Source of the DNA: Argyresthia goedartella
Taxonomy: Eukaryota; Arthropoda; Insecta; Lepidoptera; Argyresthiidae
Direction: 5' to 3'
DNA: 64,000 nucleotides
Assembly: GCA_949825045.1 (NCBI GenBank)
Contig: OX463835.1
Location: 19,299,201 to 19,363,200 of the forward strand
The position numbers were made by a program, and so were the translations under genes. Positions 54,504-64,000 of this stretch are shown piece by piece. The notes under the pieces were generated by a model that searched no databases, was not told the DNA's origin, and saw only the letters and a list, made by a program, of their open reading frames with translations. Positions within the stretch are counted from its first letter, which is position 1. Each line of letters opens with the position of its first letter.

Positions 54504-54729
54504 GTAGTAAAACTCCCTTCCAATATACTGCACAAGATATTTATTTCAGTCTACCGATCCGTTACAGTTGACACGAACACTCAATATCGCCGCCAAACAC
54601 AGAATGCCGCCACTCGCCGCCCCTTCCGATCCAGTCATCGCTCGAGTCCATCGATACCCATCCATTTTGGTTATGAATCGATATCGAAAAACTCGAATAA
54701 AATATCGATTTAAACTCAAACCTTACACT
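54504..54729 (-). repeat. 5' LTR of the Gypsy element
   Basis: Identical to 46385-46610 except for A in place of C in GACACGAACACTCAATATCG. It would hold the promoter of the minus-strand element. Confidence 0.88.
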
Positions 54730-55083
54730 TACCAATAAATTCGAAATGACTGCCAGAATGGATAAATGTCCACCAAATTGTGTTTGGATAAATGATCACC
54801 AAACTTCTTTTTATGTTTTGTGTACTTAAGTTCAACCTAACACGAAGGATAAAGGGGGCTTCGCTTCGCTCACTGCCTTTACCCTTCACCTAAAATACCG
54901 CAGTATTTTGCCCTGATATTTTTTGCAACTTTTGGTGTTCATTTATCCATTTTGGGTAGGAAAAAAATTTTTGGTGATCATTATATTTGTTGCCTATTAT
55001 TATCTAATTGGCGTAATTAATGTATAGGAATAAGGCAAAATTATAATAATACTGTTGCTACTAAGGATTTTTCCTATTCTCAG
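54730..55083. repeat. Flank with inverted TGGATAAATG repeats
   Basis: TGGATAAATGTCCACCAAA (54766) and GGATAAATGATCACCAAAC (54787) face TTTGGTGTTCATTTATCCA (about 54935) and TTTTTGGTGATCATT (about 54968). It is likely a small MITE of about 190-220 bases. It lies between the Gypsy 5' LTR and the first exon of the next MULE gene. Confidence 0.5.
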
Positions 55084-56114
55084 TGGATTTACAAAAAATA
55101 ATTGCGGTTTTGGAAGGTGATGATGATGACATACCGCTCGACGCGATCCTAAATACTGGTTCAGTACCAGGCCCAAGCATTCAGCAAGACAGTAAGTATT
55201 TTCACCTTTTTATGTCGTATGTCACAGTAAGATGGTACTTGGCGATATCTATACGTATAAAATTCAAGTATAAGTTTGTATTATTTATATCTGACTATAA
55301 TATTTTGTATTATTTTATTTTTAGTAAACAATGAAAGGTTGATTGTGATACTGGAAGGAAATGATGCATCGGTTATTCCGATTAGCAACCCGATCGAAGA
55401 TTATTATTTATTGCTAGATTTGGACTCACAACAAAGAAGTAAGCATCATAATAATAATAATACGTCACGCCTTTCCCGATATGGGGTGCCAGAGGCACAA
55501 TTGTGCCCACGTTTAGCCATTTATTATTATTTCTTTACAGGCCCAACTCCGGTTGCGACAAGCCCCCCAGATCCCAAACCATCGTGTAGCTGGCAACCTG
55601 TTGTTCCAATGCCATCTTGTATCCGTAAGCAAGCTTCAGAAAAAACTAACTCGTCTGTGTCGGCAGGATATCAAGAAATGGGATTCACCGTCATTGAGAG
55701 GAAAAAAAGGCATAATTTTGTACAAGGCTGGACGTAGGATTCGCATTAGTAAAAGAAATAAAGACTCGACTTCTTTATGGATATGCACGATAAAAAACTG
55801 CAAGGGTTCTTTCACTGCAAGCAGGGCTTGGGAACGGTTCGAAAAATACCGGTTAATAGAGGTTTTCAACCAGGTTTTTTCATAACCAATCGCTCCGAGC
55901 GGAACCTATTTGCGAACGCTATTGGCGTTGGAATTAACCTGGTTAATTCCATTCAAGTTGCAACCTGTGCGTGATAGGTACGTCGCTGCGCCCCTAAATA
56001 TTAGATTAAAGAAATCTGTCGTGCCTGCGCAGCCTGAGCGTGTTGCACGTATTTTACGTCACACCTAGCTAGGTTTCGTTTGATTAGGTACCTTTAATTT
56101 AGCTGTACTTTAAA

Positions 56115-58375
56115 ATGGGCCGCAAGAAAAGTAATGATGTTCATAATTACTTTCACTATGATCCGGTAAACAAAAAATCCACATGTGTGAAGTGTAGCAA
56201 AGTTCTTCAGATAAGTTTTTGAAATAATTGTGTATTTTATGCTTAGAATACGTAGATTTTAGTAATACCATAGATTTACAGTAGGTATTTTATTGGTAGG
56301 TACATGGCATTTTACATCCTATGCTATTACTTATATGTACATGAAAAAGCGATTTTTTTGGTTATGCAAGTAGGTGGGTGGGCAGTAGGTTACCTCAGGC
56401 ACTATACAAAAATGTACCTACATTGTTTTCTTAAATAATTTTTTGTGAAATTTTCATAAAGAAATTACGAAATGTTCAAACCACTTTCTTACGTTGTTTT
56501 CAAATAGCGACTGTGGCTGGCTTGCATATAATATCTGGTGTGGTGTCCGAGCTTTAGATTACGAATGAATTAAGATTACAAATGTCATTTAAGTACATTT
56601 TTTTTGCAGGGTAACCACTCTTCGAATTTACTTCGGCACTTTTATACGCAACATCGAAGAGATTATGATGAGATATCAAAAACTAATGCAACCAACCAAA
56701 ACCTCGAAGTACCAATAACCAATGATGGACACAGTACGAATGGAAAAGTAATTCAATGCTGTGTAGATTTAGTAACAAAACATGGCCGTCCATTTTCAAT
56801 GCTAGAAGATAATGCTTTTCAAGAACTACTGAAATTGATTCCCGGTGCACAAAATCTTTCGATTTCTGCCAAATCCATAAGTAATCTGGTTGCAGACAAA
56901 GCATATGAGGTACGGAAGGAAATATTTAACGAAATCAAAGATAAATGTATTTCTTTCAAAGCTGACGTAGGATCTGTCAAATCACGCCGATTTTTAGGAT
57001 TGAATATCCAATACATACGGGAGGACAAAATAATATTGCGAAATTTGGGTGTTATTGAACTTCACCAAAGTAATACCGGAAGATACTTGAAAGAGACAAT
57101 AAACGACGTGTTATGCCAGTACGGGATCGAAATAAAACAAGTGTACTCAATGACGACAGATAATGGTTCTAATATGCTTAGTATGTCACGTCAGTTACAA
57201 GAAGCCCTCGATGAAGACCTTGAAGAAGAACATTCAGAAGAATTGTCACCAATTGAAGAAGAAGATTATGAACTATTGGCAAATGACTTACAATTTGAAG
57301 AAATAATGGATAGATCTGATTTGAGTCCAAAATTGTCTGCTGTTAGATGTGCAGCTCATACACTCCAACTGGCGGTCAATGACGCTTTGAAAGAGCACCA
57401 AGAACTCTTGGAAACTGTTCGTCGAGCTGTAAGAGCTTTGCGTGCACCCAATATTGCAACACAATTAAGAAACTCAAATTTATTGCAAGCCTTGATTGAC
57501 TGCCCTACGAGATGGGATTCTACTGCAGATATGTTAGAACGGATCGTTCAACTGAAAGATTTTTGTGAGAGAAGCTCTGATCAAAGAATTCAATTATTGG
57601 AGACTAGTTGGAGCCATATAGAAGAAATGCTAAAAGCCATAACATGCGTTAGAATACTTTCCAAACGGCTACAAGACGAACAACTAACATTCGGCGATTT
57701 TTATATATCATGGATGCAATGTGTTTTAGAAACCGAAAAACTGGCAACTCCGTTTTCCTTTCTAGTTTGTTTGTGCCTGAAACACAGAGAAACTTTATTA
57801 TTTGAAAATGAATCATTTGTAGCAGCAATTTATCTCGATCCACGAGTAAATTTTATTCTTGAGGAAGAACAAATAGTTTTGGCACGAAACCATTTGATTC
57901 GAACATTCCAAAGACTAATACATATCAGTTCTGCTAGTGGTAGATCATTGTCTCAAGTGACACAAGTTACTGATAATGCGGTGCCAAGTACAAGTACATC
58001 CATGAGTCTTCTGCCAATTGACGATGAAGAAAGTATCGCTTCGGTTAGTTCTTCAGTTCTCTCAAAGAAAGTTGACACGTTTTTAGCAGAAAAGTACCTA
58101 GCAAGACACCAAGGTGGCACGAGATCAGTATTCGAAATAAAGAACCATTATTAAAATCCGAAAAAAATATATTACAGTATTGGAATGAAAGAAAAGTATC
58201 AGATCCTCATCTTTATTCTCTCGCTAATGTGGTTCTATCAACGCCACCAACACAAGTAAGCGTGGAACGTCTTTTTTCTTCGCTGAAATTTGTCATGAAT
58301 AACTTGAGGATGTCTTTGAAAGACAAGCACATTAACGATATTCTTATTGTAAGAAATAATTACTTGTATAATTAA
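56115..58375 (+). pseudogene. hAT transposase, BED finger, one frameshift
   Basis: Exon 1 (56115-56210) gives MGRKKSNDVHNYFHYD and CVKCSKVLQ. Exon 2 starts 56610 after TTTTGCAG with GNHSSNLLRHFYTQH, completing a BED zinc finger. The intron's donor position reads ATAAGT instead of GTAAGT. The catalytic domain carries KADVGSVKSRRFLG (first Asp region), SMTTDNGSNM (second Asp), CAAHTLQLAVNDA and CPTRWDST (hAT-typical CxxH and RW). The frame stops at 58152. The C-terminal dimerisation domain (NVVLSTPPTQVSVERLFSSL, NDILIVRNNYLYN) follows one base shifted to 58375. Confidence 0.85.
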
Positions 58376-58443
58376 AGAGAATTTGATAAATATCATACAT
58401 GTAATACTTGGTGAAACAGAAGGATGTTGTCACATTTGTTAGA

Positions 58444-58704
58444 GGGTTGTTAGAAGGTTGTTAGTGACATCATCTGTGCAACTTTCACTAGAAACCGATT
58501 TGATTAGAGGAACTCTTTTTGACGCCCTTCAGTAAATTTTGGCTCCAGTGGGTCAGCTGATTTGTAAGAGAAGTGAAAAATAAAGTTGCTATGATCATCG
58601 AGCCCACTCGAGCCTAAATGTACTGTAGGGCGTCAAAAAGAGTTCCTCTAATGAAATCGGTTTCTTAGTGAAAGTTGCTCAGAATGATGTCCCTAACAAC
58701 CCCT
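58444..58704. mobile_element. Foldback MITE of about 260 bp
   Basis: An arm GGTTGTTAGTGACATC ... GCAACTTTCACTAGAAACCG ... GAGGAACTCTTTTTGACGCC at the left is inverted at the right (GGCGTCAAAAAGAGTTCCTC ... GATGTCCCTAACAACC). Arms are about 80 bases. The inner motifs GTTAGGGACATC and the GTGAAAGTTG block are shared with the MITE at 34184-34418. GGTTGTTAG is tandemly repeated at the left border. Confidence 0.75.
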
Positions 58705-59337
58705 TAAAATAATAGCATTATTTATAGGATTTTACAGACACTTTTGTAAGCCAGATTTGATTAATGAATGAGTGATATTGATTAGTTGATTACAAAAATA
58801 GTAATTGTCTCTTGATTAATATTCCTGGATTTTGTCATGCTCTTATAGAAATTTAAAATAAATCTTATTGATGAAGACGTTTGTGCCAATTGAGTTCATT
58901 TATATCAATAAAAGAAAAGTTGAATCATATTATACTTAGTTTTATTTCAAACTGAAATTACACAATTAATATTCATGAAGCATTGCAGATAGTATAATAG
59001 TATTTATTATTCCTGAAAATAGTTAACTGGCTAATCATTTTTTCGGCATCGGCTAGTATTTAAACGAGCATCAAAAAGTATAACCTAACCAAAACATGTA
59101 AATAAGCAAGTAAAATACTCCTCCAGTTTCCTGGGCGATGATTAAGTTGACAGCTTCATCAAATCGGTCTCAGCCAATCACATGCCTCTATTATTCAAAA
59201 TAGAGAGATGTGATTGGCCGAAACTGATTTAACCAACCTGTTAACTTAATCAGCGCCCAGGAAACTGGAGGTAACTGAGCAAACAGAAAGAAGCAGTCAG
59301 AAATTTAGTGGCTCAGTTACAATTTTTAAAGAAACTT

Positions 59338-59998
59338 TTAATATTTCTCATTTTTTTCTGTATCAGTAAGCTCAATATCGTCCGTGTGGTGACCTTTGGC
59401 CTGGTGCAAAAAAAATATAATTTTTCCAAAAATTCTAGATCTCATACATGGCTCGATGAATTTCAACTCTTCTCGTAAAAGTAGGCTAAACATGTCATTC
59501 CTTTTATCTTTTCCTGCTGCATCATGTAATTTACATAAAGAGCAGATAGTGGTGCCAGGCGTTTCTTCTTTTATATTTTTTGACTCTGTTGATTTTCTGG
59601 TCTTTGGCGGAAATAAAAGTGACGGTGAACCAGGACGCTCCGAATTGTCTCCTTCTGTGTTAAGAAAGTCTTGTGAGTGTGTTCGCTTGAAACCTAAAAC
59701 AATTGATTTCCATTTAATATACTAAACATAAAACATAAACATTTACATACGGACATACATTGCTTCTGGCCCCACACTACGATATCCTGTGTCGTGCATG
59801 GGAAACAGGAACAGCGACAACACAAACATGTAAACAACAGGACCGGGGTTTTTTTATTTTGTCCCCGGCTCAGGCCTTTACTCGGATACGAGTAAGATTG
59901 ATCCATATTCCACCACGCTGGCTCAGGGTAATAAAGTTTAATCCTAAATTTGTATTAAATGTAATATAGTTAACTTACTTACCCTTCTTATTATTCAT
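59338..59998 (-). CDS. Two-exon minus-strand gene inside the hAT, unknown product
   Basis: Exon 1 is only 16 bases (59998-59983, ATG followed by AATAATAAGAAGG) ending at GTAAGT. Exon 2 is 59693-59338, entered after TTTTAG. The joined frame is 124 codons including the stop, beginning MNNKKGFKRTHSQDF, with a Lys/Ser-rich first half and a possible CSLC pair followed by KLHDAAGKDKRND. There is no known domain. The intron holds a reverse SINE copy, which suggests the gene model was once spliced around it. Possible roles: an accessory hAT protein or captured exon. Splice-site and frame agreement is the only support. Confidence 0.4.
59724..59871 (-). mobile_element. SINE, head-truncated copy
   Basis: The reverse strand matches the body of the SINE at 18616-18823 (GGGACAAAATAAAAAAACCC, GTTTACATGTTTGTG, GGGGCCAGAAGCAATGTATG) and ends in the same TTTATG-type tail. 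The tRNA head with the B box is missing or replaced. Confidence 0.75.
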
Positions 59999-61163
59999 AT
60001 CGAAATTTGACGAGCCTCCTTTCACTTAATCGATGCGTAATCGCGGATTTCTTCCGGGTGAATACTGAATAGCAGACACTGACTAACGAGCGATAGCGTC
60101 TAGGAAGGAAGGAAGTATGTACGGCAAATCATATTTAATTTAGGTACAAACAAATCCTAAAAGTGGCAGTGAACAGTTAAATTTTGTAATAAACCGGTAT
60201 TTTGAGCAGGAACCGTTATATTTCGCTCTTTGATCAAAACCGAAATAATATCGATTCTGACGGAGCGGAATCGAAACGATAATGCTCTTATTTTTTCTGT
60301 ATGGCATTGTTTGAAACCAGGTTAATTTTTTTAACCAGGTTTCCGAGCCCTGACTGCAAGCAGCAAAAATGACAGCACTCTTCGTGAATCCCCTCAAATG
60401 TGTCTTCCCGACTATAAAGGACAACGAGTAGCAATTGCGTTAAATGAATGCAGTAAAAAGGGTTAGATCTTCCAAGGAACCTATCTCAACCTTGTAAGAA
60501 AAAATGACCAAAGATTTCCAACAATCAGAATTTGTGAACGATGTCCGTGAATTTAGTCAAATAAAAAGTTCACTTTATAGGGACCGTAATAAATTCTTGA
60601 ATGTTGCAAAATGTAACTTTAATACTCTCAATGACGTTGTTATTCCAAGTACTTTGGGTGACAATTTCTTGTTATTCGATGATGGCACTAACGAAAAATT
60701 TACGACTGCGTGCTGCTTTGGCTTACCTTCCGCGTGATTTTCTATCCTAAGAATTTCTATACTTGCTACATAATTTGCCAACTGTAGCTGCCGCTGATGC
60801 GTATATGCATTATATGACCAACCAATGGATAGATTCCGAGAATTCGGAACTGGTTACCTGCTATGGTAACAAGTTCAGAACCACCAATCACGTGGAAGGG
60901 TGGCACAACAGGATCCGTCACTTTATCTTGTCCTTGACATTCTAAGGGCGGAATCTCAGAAGGTTGATTTTGAGATTGATAAAAAAGATCACCATATCAA
61001 TACAAAGTCAGCAAAACGTCGTCGAACTGACGACAAAGACACAATGATAGAAAAGATTGTCGAGGACCTCCGAAACGATGACGTCGACATTAATATATGC
61101 CTACAGCGGCTATCTAAAATTAGATATAGTTTCGAATTTAAGTGTATAGACCTTTATCTGTAA

Positions 61164-61595
61164 TCATGATTGTCTAGGTAGGTTCAAATACTTACGTATT
61201 AAATAAATGATGATGATTAAATAAACAAAAAATAAAAAAATATTTTAATTAACTTAATCTGTGATTTAGTTTAAAATACTTAATTAGAATTATCTTGCTC
61301 TTGCCGATTCTTGCCCTTAAGTGAGAGCCCCATAAAGGGAATAGGCAATAAGCCCGAGCGTCATCCTGGTAATGCGTTGTAGGCGTAGAGCGGCATAAAG
61401 GGCGAGCGAGGCAAAGGGAACAATTCGATAGAGATAGGTAGGTAAATTAATTTCAGATTTCTAGATAGAATAGATGGGTGGGTAAATTACTACTTTCATT
61501 GCACCTAACTAGCTACATAAATAGAGATAATATTAAGTAGGTAAATCAACAGTTCCTAGATAAGTCAGACAGGTAGGTAAATTAGTTAGCCTTCC
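61164..61595. other. MULE 3' flank, degenerate GGTAGGTAAAT repeats
   Basis: No gene. Four loosely spaced GGTAGGTAAAT-like phrases (near 61436, 61484, 61537, 61571). No clear right end of the MULE was found. Confidence 0.4.
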
Positions 61596-62213
61596 TGTAT
61601 AGTAACTTTAGGCTGGCAGCATGTCTAAAGACACCACTGCCGGCGCCATCTATATGCAGTTTGTCACTACACACCACTAGCGCCATCGATGCACATTGAA
61701 TTGTAACAGATCGATAGGTCTCATTAGTTCATAAGTGATTTCATAGAAGTCGCTACTACCTTCCTGTATAATTAATTTCTACTATAGCAACACTGACTGT
61801 TATGTCGTCCTCTTTCACAATGTTAACTTGAAGAATAAACACGCATCAATTCGTACCGAAGTATTTAATTTCGTTTTCTGCTGCAAAGCCTTGAACTCGG
61901 TAGAAAACCTAACACACTGGCTTACACCTCGTGTTTAATTTTTACGAATTAACCCTGTGATCTCTGGCTCTTTACAATAAAACTGCAGTAGCTAGACTAC
62001 GCCGCTACATATTGATCCTTCAGAACCACATATTGGACCGCAAACTTGGATTTGGAAAATCTGTGCACGTGTACTTACGTAATCCAAGTCAGTTGGGTGA
62101 GTGTTGCTTATAACGCGAATGTGAAGTACAGCTGAGTACCGCTGCTAGCACAAGCTATTCTTTATTAGCAGTTACTTGCACGTAAGTACCACCTACTTTT
62201 ACAAGCCATCAAA

Positions 62214-63905
62214 ATGTCTTTAATGCCATTAGATCAGGATAGCACTAGCAATAGACCTCGCGATAAGTCTCCTCACACGCCCAGCGACGACCATATTATT
62301 CGCGATCTGGTTAGGAAACGAGGTATCATAAAAGGTAGATTAACAAAATTTACTAACTACTTGAGTACTATCAGTACAACCATTACAAGTGAATCTAGAA
62401 AATATTAAAATTACGCATACAAGGCGCAGGTAGCTTGTTGTCTGAATTTAATGAGTTTCAATCTAAAATTGAAGAACTTGTTTCCGATCATGACATAGAA
62501 GAGCAGTTAGATCACCGTCAACACTTCGAAGACAGCTACTATAGCACTGTGGCTCGAGCTGAGTCAATTCTTAGCGTTAGTGCAGAGGTCCCCAATAGTT
62601 CCAATACTTGCCAACATAGCACTAAATTACCTAGTCGGTCCTTAAGTTCTGTCACAAGGTTTTTGATAGATAAAACTCAGCAATAGACTTTTTCTTATTC
62701 GTATTGTACATGATTAAAAAGCTTATTTTATACGAATCAAATTGCAATACAATACATTATGTACGATTATCGCAATATGACAAAAAACCTTATAACTTGA
62801 GACAATCGCGAACCCAAAACACGCCGCAACTGACAAAAATACCACTTACCACAAATTTAATAAAAAAACAGTGTTCCAGATAACCAACAAGGTTTTTTTT
62901 ATTTATTCTGAAACCTCGATTTTAGACCATGCTTAACAACTAGCATTTGATTTTCTGTTAGCTTTCAGTTACAACTGCTCCCAAAGAGAACTTTACGTAC
63001 TTTTTACGTATAAAAATGATCTTGTGGGCAACAAGAACACTACGTAAAATGTGAATATGAAAATTAGTTTTACCCAGACTTAGTTATCTTATGCTTCAAA
63101 ATGAAGGTAACGGGTTCAGGGAGGGTTCTGACTAAAATCTCACGTAAGTTTGAAAGGTTTTGAGAGTCATGGAAAAAAGATAAAGTGAATCACGTCCGTA
63201 TTTTTGATTGGGTAAAAAAGTGCAAAATCTCTGAAGAAACTAGCATTTGTGTAATATGGCTTTAAGCATTTAAATCCAATAATCGTTCTAATTTATCAGT
63301 ATTTAATGAGCTATCAAACCATATATAGTATTAAATGAAACAAAACTTGGTATTATTTACTATGCGGCAAAATATTTGTGACAGAACTTATGGACCGACT
63401 ATGTATATTCAGTAAAGTTGCCCACCATTTCATTGCCCTCATTTGACGGTTTATACGAAAACTGGCTACAATATAGGGATACCTTTCTATCACTGGTACA
63501 TAATTCTATTGAAATAAGTGACGTGCAGAAATTTTACTACCTAAAATCGTCACTCATAGGTAGCGCTGAACTAGTTATAACCTCACTCGAAATCTCGTCG
63601 TCTAACTACTCAGTTGCATGGGAGCTTCTGCTTAACCGATACGATAACTCTAGGCCACGTAAAAGCACTATTTTCCTTGCAAGCACTGTCTAAAGAATCG
63701 CCTACGCACATTAGGAAAGTCATTGACATAATAATAAATAACTTACACGTAAGTTTCAAAGCACGCTTTGAAAACCCTCGGCGAGCCTACAGACGCCTGG
63801 GATACGCTAGTTATCTATATTGTTGTTTCCAAGCTAGATAAAACGACTGAGCGTGAATGGGAGCAACAGAAAGGCGTATTTTTGTCTAATGCCGACTCTA
63901 AAATC
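62214..63905 (+). pseudogene. BEL/Pao Gag (DUF1759 type), frameshifted and split by a MITE
   Basis: ATG 62214 starts MSLMPLDQDSTSNRPRDKSP, then a helical N-terminus (LVRKRGIIKGRLTKFTNYLS). A frameshift at the A/T run near 62402 moves to the frame LLSEFNEFQSKIEEL, which continues to 62629. After the MITE the capsid-like DUF1759 part follows: LPSFDGLYENWLQYRDTF, then VQKFYYLKSSLIGSAELV and WELLLNRYDN, to 63650. Another shift leads to HVKALFSLQALSKES. These blocks are typical for BEL/Pao Gag. Non-functional. Confidence 0.75.
62630..63403. mobile_element. maT-derived MITE, 774 bp
   Basis: The ends CCTAGTCGGTCCTTAAGTTC and, in reverse complement, CATAGTCGGTCCATAAGTTC, both continuing TGTCACA, are flanked by TA. 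They match the ends of the maT at 53176-54484. No transposase remains. Confidence 0.8.
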
Positions 63906-64000
63906 ATGTTAAAGGTCATATCATTTACTCAAGTTCCTTAAAGACCGGGCAGACTTGTTGGAAACATTAGTATTATCACACAGCAAAGATTACGGTAACG

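Larger units (their letters stand above)
46385..54729 (-). mobile_element. Gypsy-type LTR retrotransposon with nested maT mariner
   Basis: The 226-bp LTRs at 46385-46610 (3') and 54504-54729 (5') differ at one base. Reading on the minus strand: 5' LTR, a short leader with AATCAGAAGCGG that resembles a tRNA-Leu-type primer site, a maT insertion, Arg-rich and Gag regions, protease, reverse transcriptase, RNase H, integrase, a tandem-repeat 3' UTR and the 3' LTR. Flanks TACT and TACC could be a 4-bp duplication. No envelope gene was found. Confidence 0.88.
55822..60352 (+). mobile_element. hAT transposon, 4.5 kb
   Basis: A perfect 8-bp duplication ACTGCAAG flanks it (55814-55821, 60353-60360). 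The ends CAGGGCTTGGGAAC and, in reverse complement, CAGGGCTCGGAAAC have the CAGGG start typical of hAT elements. Removing it restores the FLYWCH reading frame, which confirms the borders. It encodes a BED-finger transposase and, on the other strand, a small two-exon gene. A foldback MITE (58444-58704) and a SINE (59724-59871) are nested inside. Confidence 0.93.
55084..61163 (+). pseudogene. Second FLYWCH-MULE transposase gene, split by a hAT and internally deleted
   Basis: Three 5' exons with matching phases are visible: 55084-55191, 55325-55438 and 55541 onward. The third reaches a FLYWCH finger (KAGRRIRISKRNK, LWICTIKNCKGSF) after a frameshift at an A run near 55703. At 55821 the hAT breaks in, and the finger resumes at 60361 (SKNDSTLRESPQM, MCLPDYKGQRVA). 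The MULE N-terminus follows (YRDRNKFLNVAK, DNFLLFDDGTNEKF). The DDE centre is deleted near 60700. The C-terminal part (LLHNLPTV, RTTNHVEGWHNRIRHF) and a charged tail end at 61163. Dead. Confidence 0.7.
61596..64000 (+). mobile_element. BEL/Pao LTR retrotransposon, 5' part, continues beyond the window
   Basis: A probable 5' LTR (61596-62009, TGTATAGTAAC to CGCTACA) is followed by ATTGATCCTTCAGAACC, like the leader of insect BEL/Pao elements, and then a Gag gene. It is interrupted by a maT-type MITE. Pol would lie past 64000. Confidence 0.7.

Overview
The window looks like insect nuclear DNA, most likely from a moth or butterfly. It is AT-rich, has spliced genes, and carries maT and DD41D mariners, a tRNA-headed SINE and two copies of a repeat with a CAAGTGCGAGTCG core that I know from lepidopteran genomes. 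I found no intact host gene. Almost everything that can be read is a transposable element or a relic of one, often nested three or four deep. This fits heterochromatin or a W-like chromosome, but that is an inference.

Layout. 0.6-8.2 kb: a Crypton-like N-terminus cut by a LINE (LINE-A), which is itself interrupted by a DD41D mariner with about 739-bp terminal inverted repeats. 8.2-11.6 kb: pieces of an I/Jockey-type LINE (one possibly 5'-inverted), an RNase H end of another LINE, a Gag-protease relic and a seven-unit minisatellite with alternating spacers. 13.3-14.3 kb: a LINE 3' end. 14.9-15.6 kb: two well-phased exons of unknown identity next to a piggyBac C-terminus. 17.9-31.1 kb: a PIF/Harbinger element (Harbinger C) whose 5' flank was hit by an 8.4-kb foldback MULE (22599-31042, 9-bp duplication). 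The left arm of that MULE contains a 2.2-kb virus-like insert coding two overlapping ORFs. 31.4-45.65 kb: one 5'-truncated LINE (LINE-E) broken into four pieces by Harbinger A, Harbinger B (itself hosting a near-intact LINE-B) and a FLYWCH-MULE. 46.4-54.7 kb: a minus-strand Gypsy retrotransposon with 226-bp LTRs that differ at one base, carrying a maT mariner. 55.1-61.2 kb: a second FLYWCH-MULE gene split by a 4.5-kb hAT with a perfect 8-bp duplication. 61.6 kb to the end: a plus-strand BEL/Pao element, cut by a maT-derived MITE and running off the window.

How the genes work together. The three Harbinger copies share an unusual interlocked layout: the last exon of the minus-strand transposase lies in the intron of the plus-strand MADF/BESS gene, and the last exon of the MADF gene lies in the transposase intron. 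Most coding units are broken by stops or one-base frameshifts, many of them at A or T runs. Units that read open include DD41D transposase, LINE-A ORF2, LINE-B ORF1 and ORF2, and both Harbinger A genes. The most notable region is the virus-like gene inside a foldback transposon arm.
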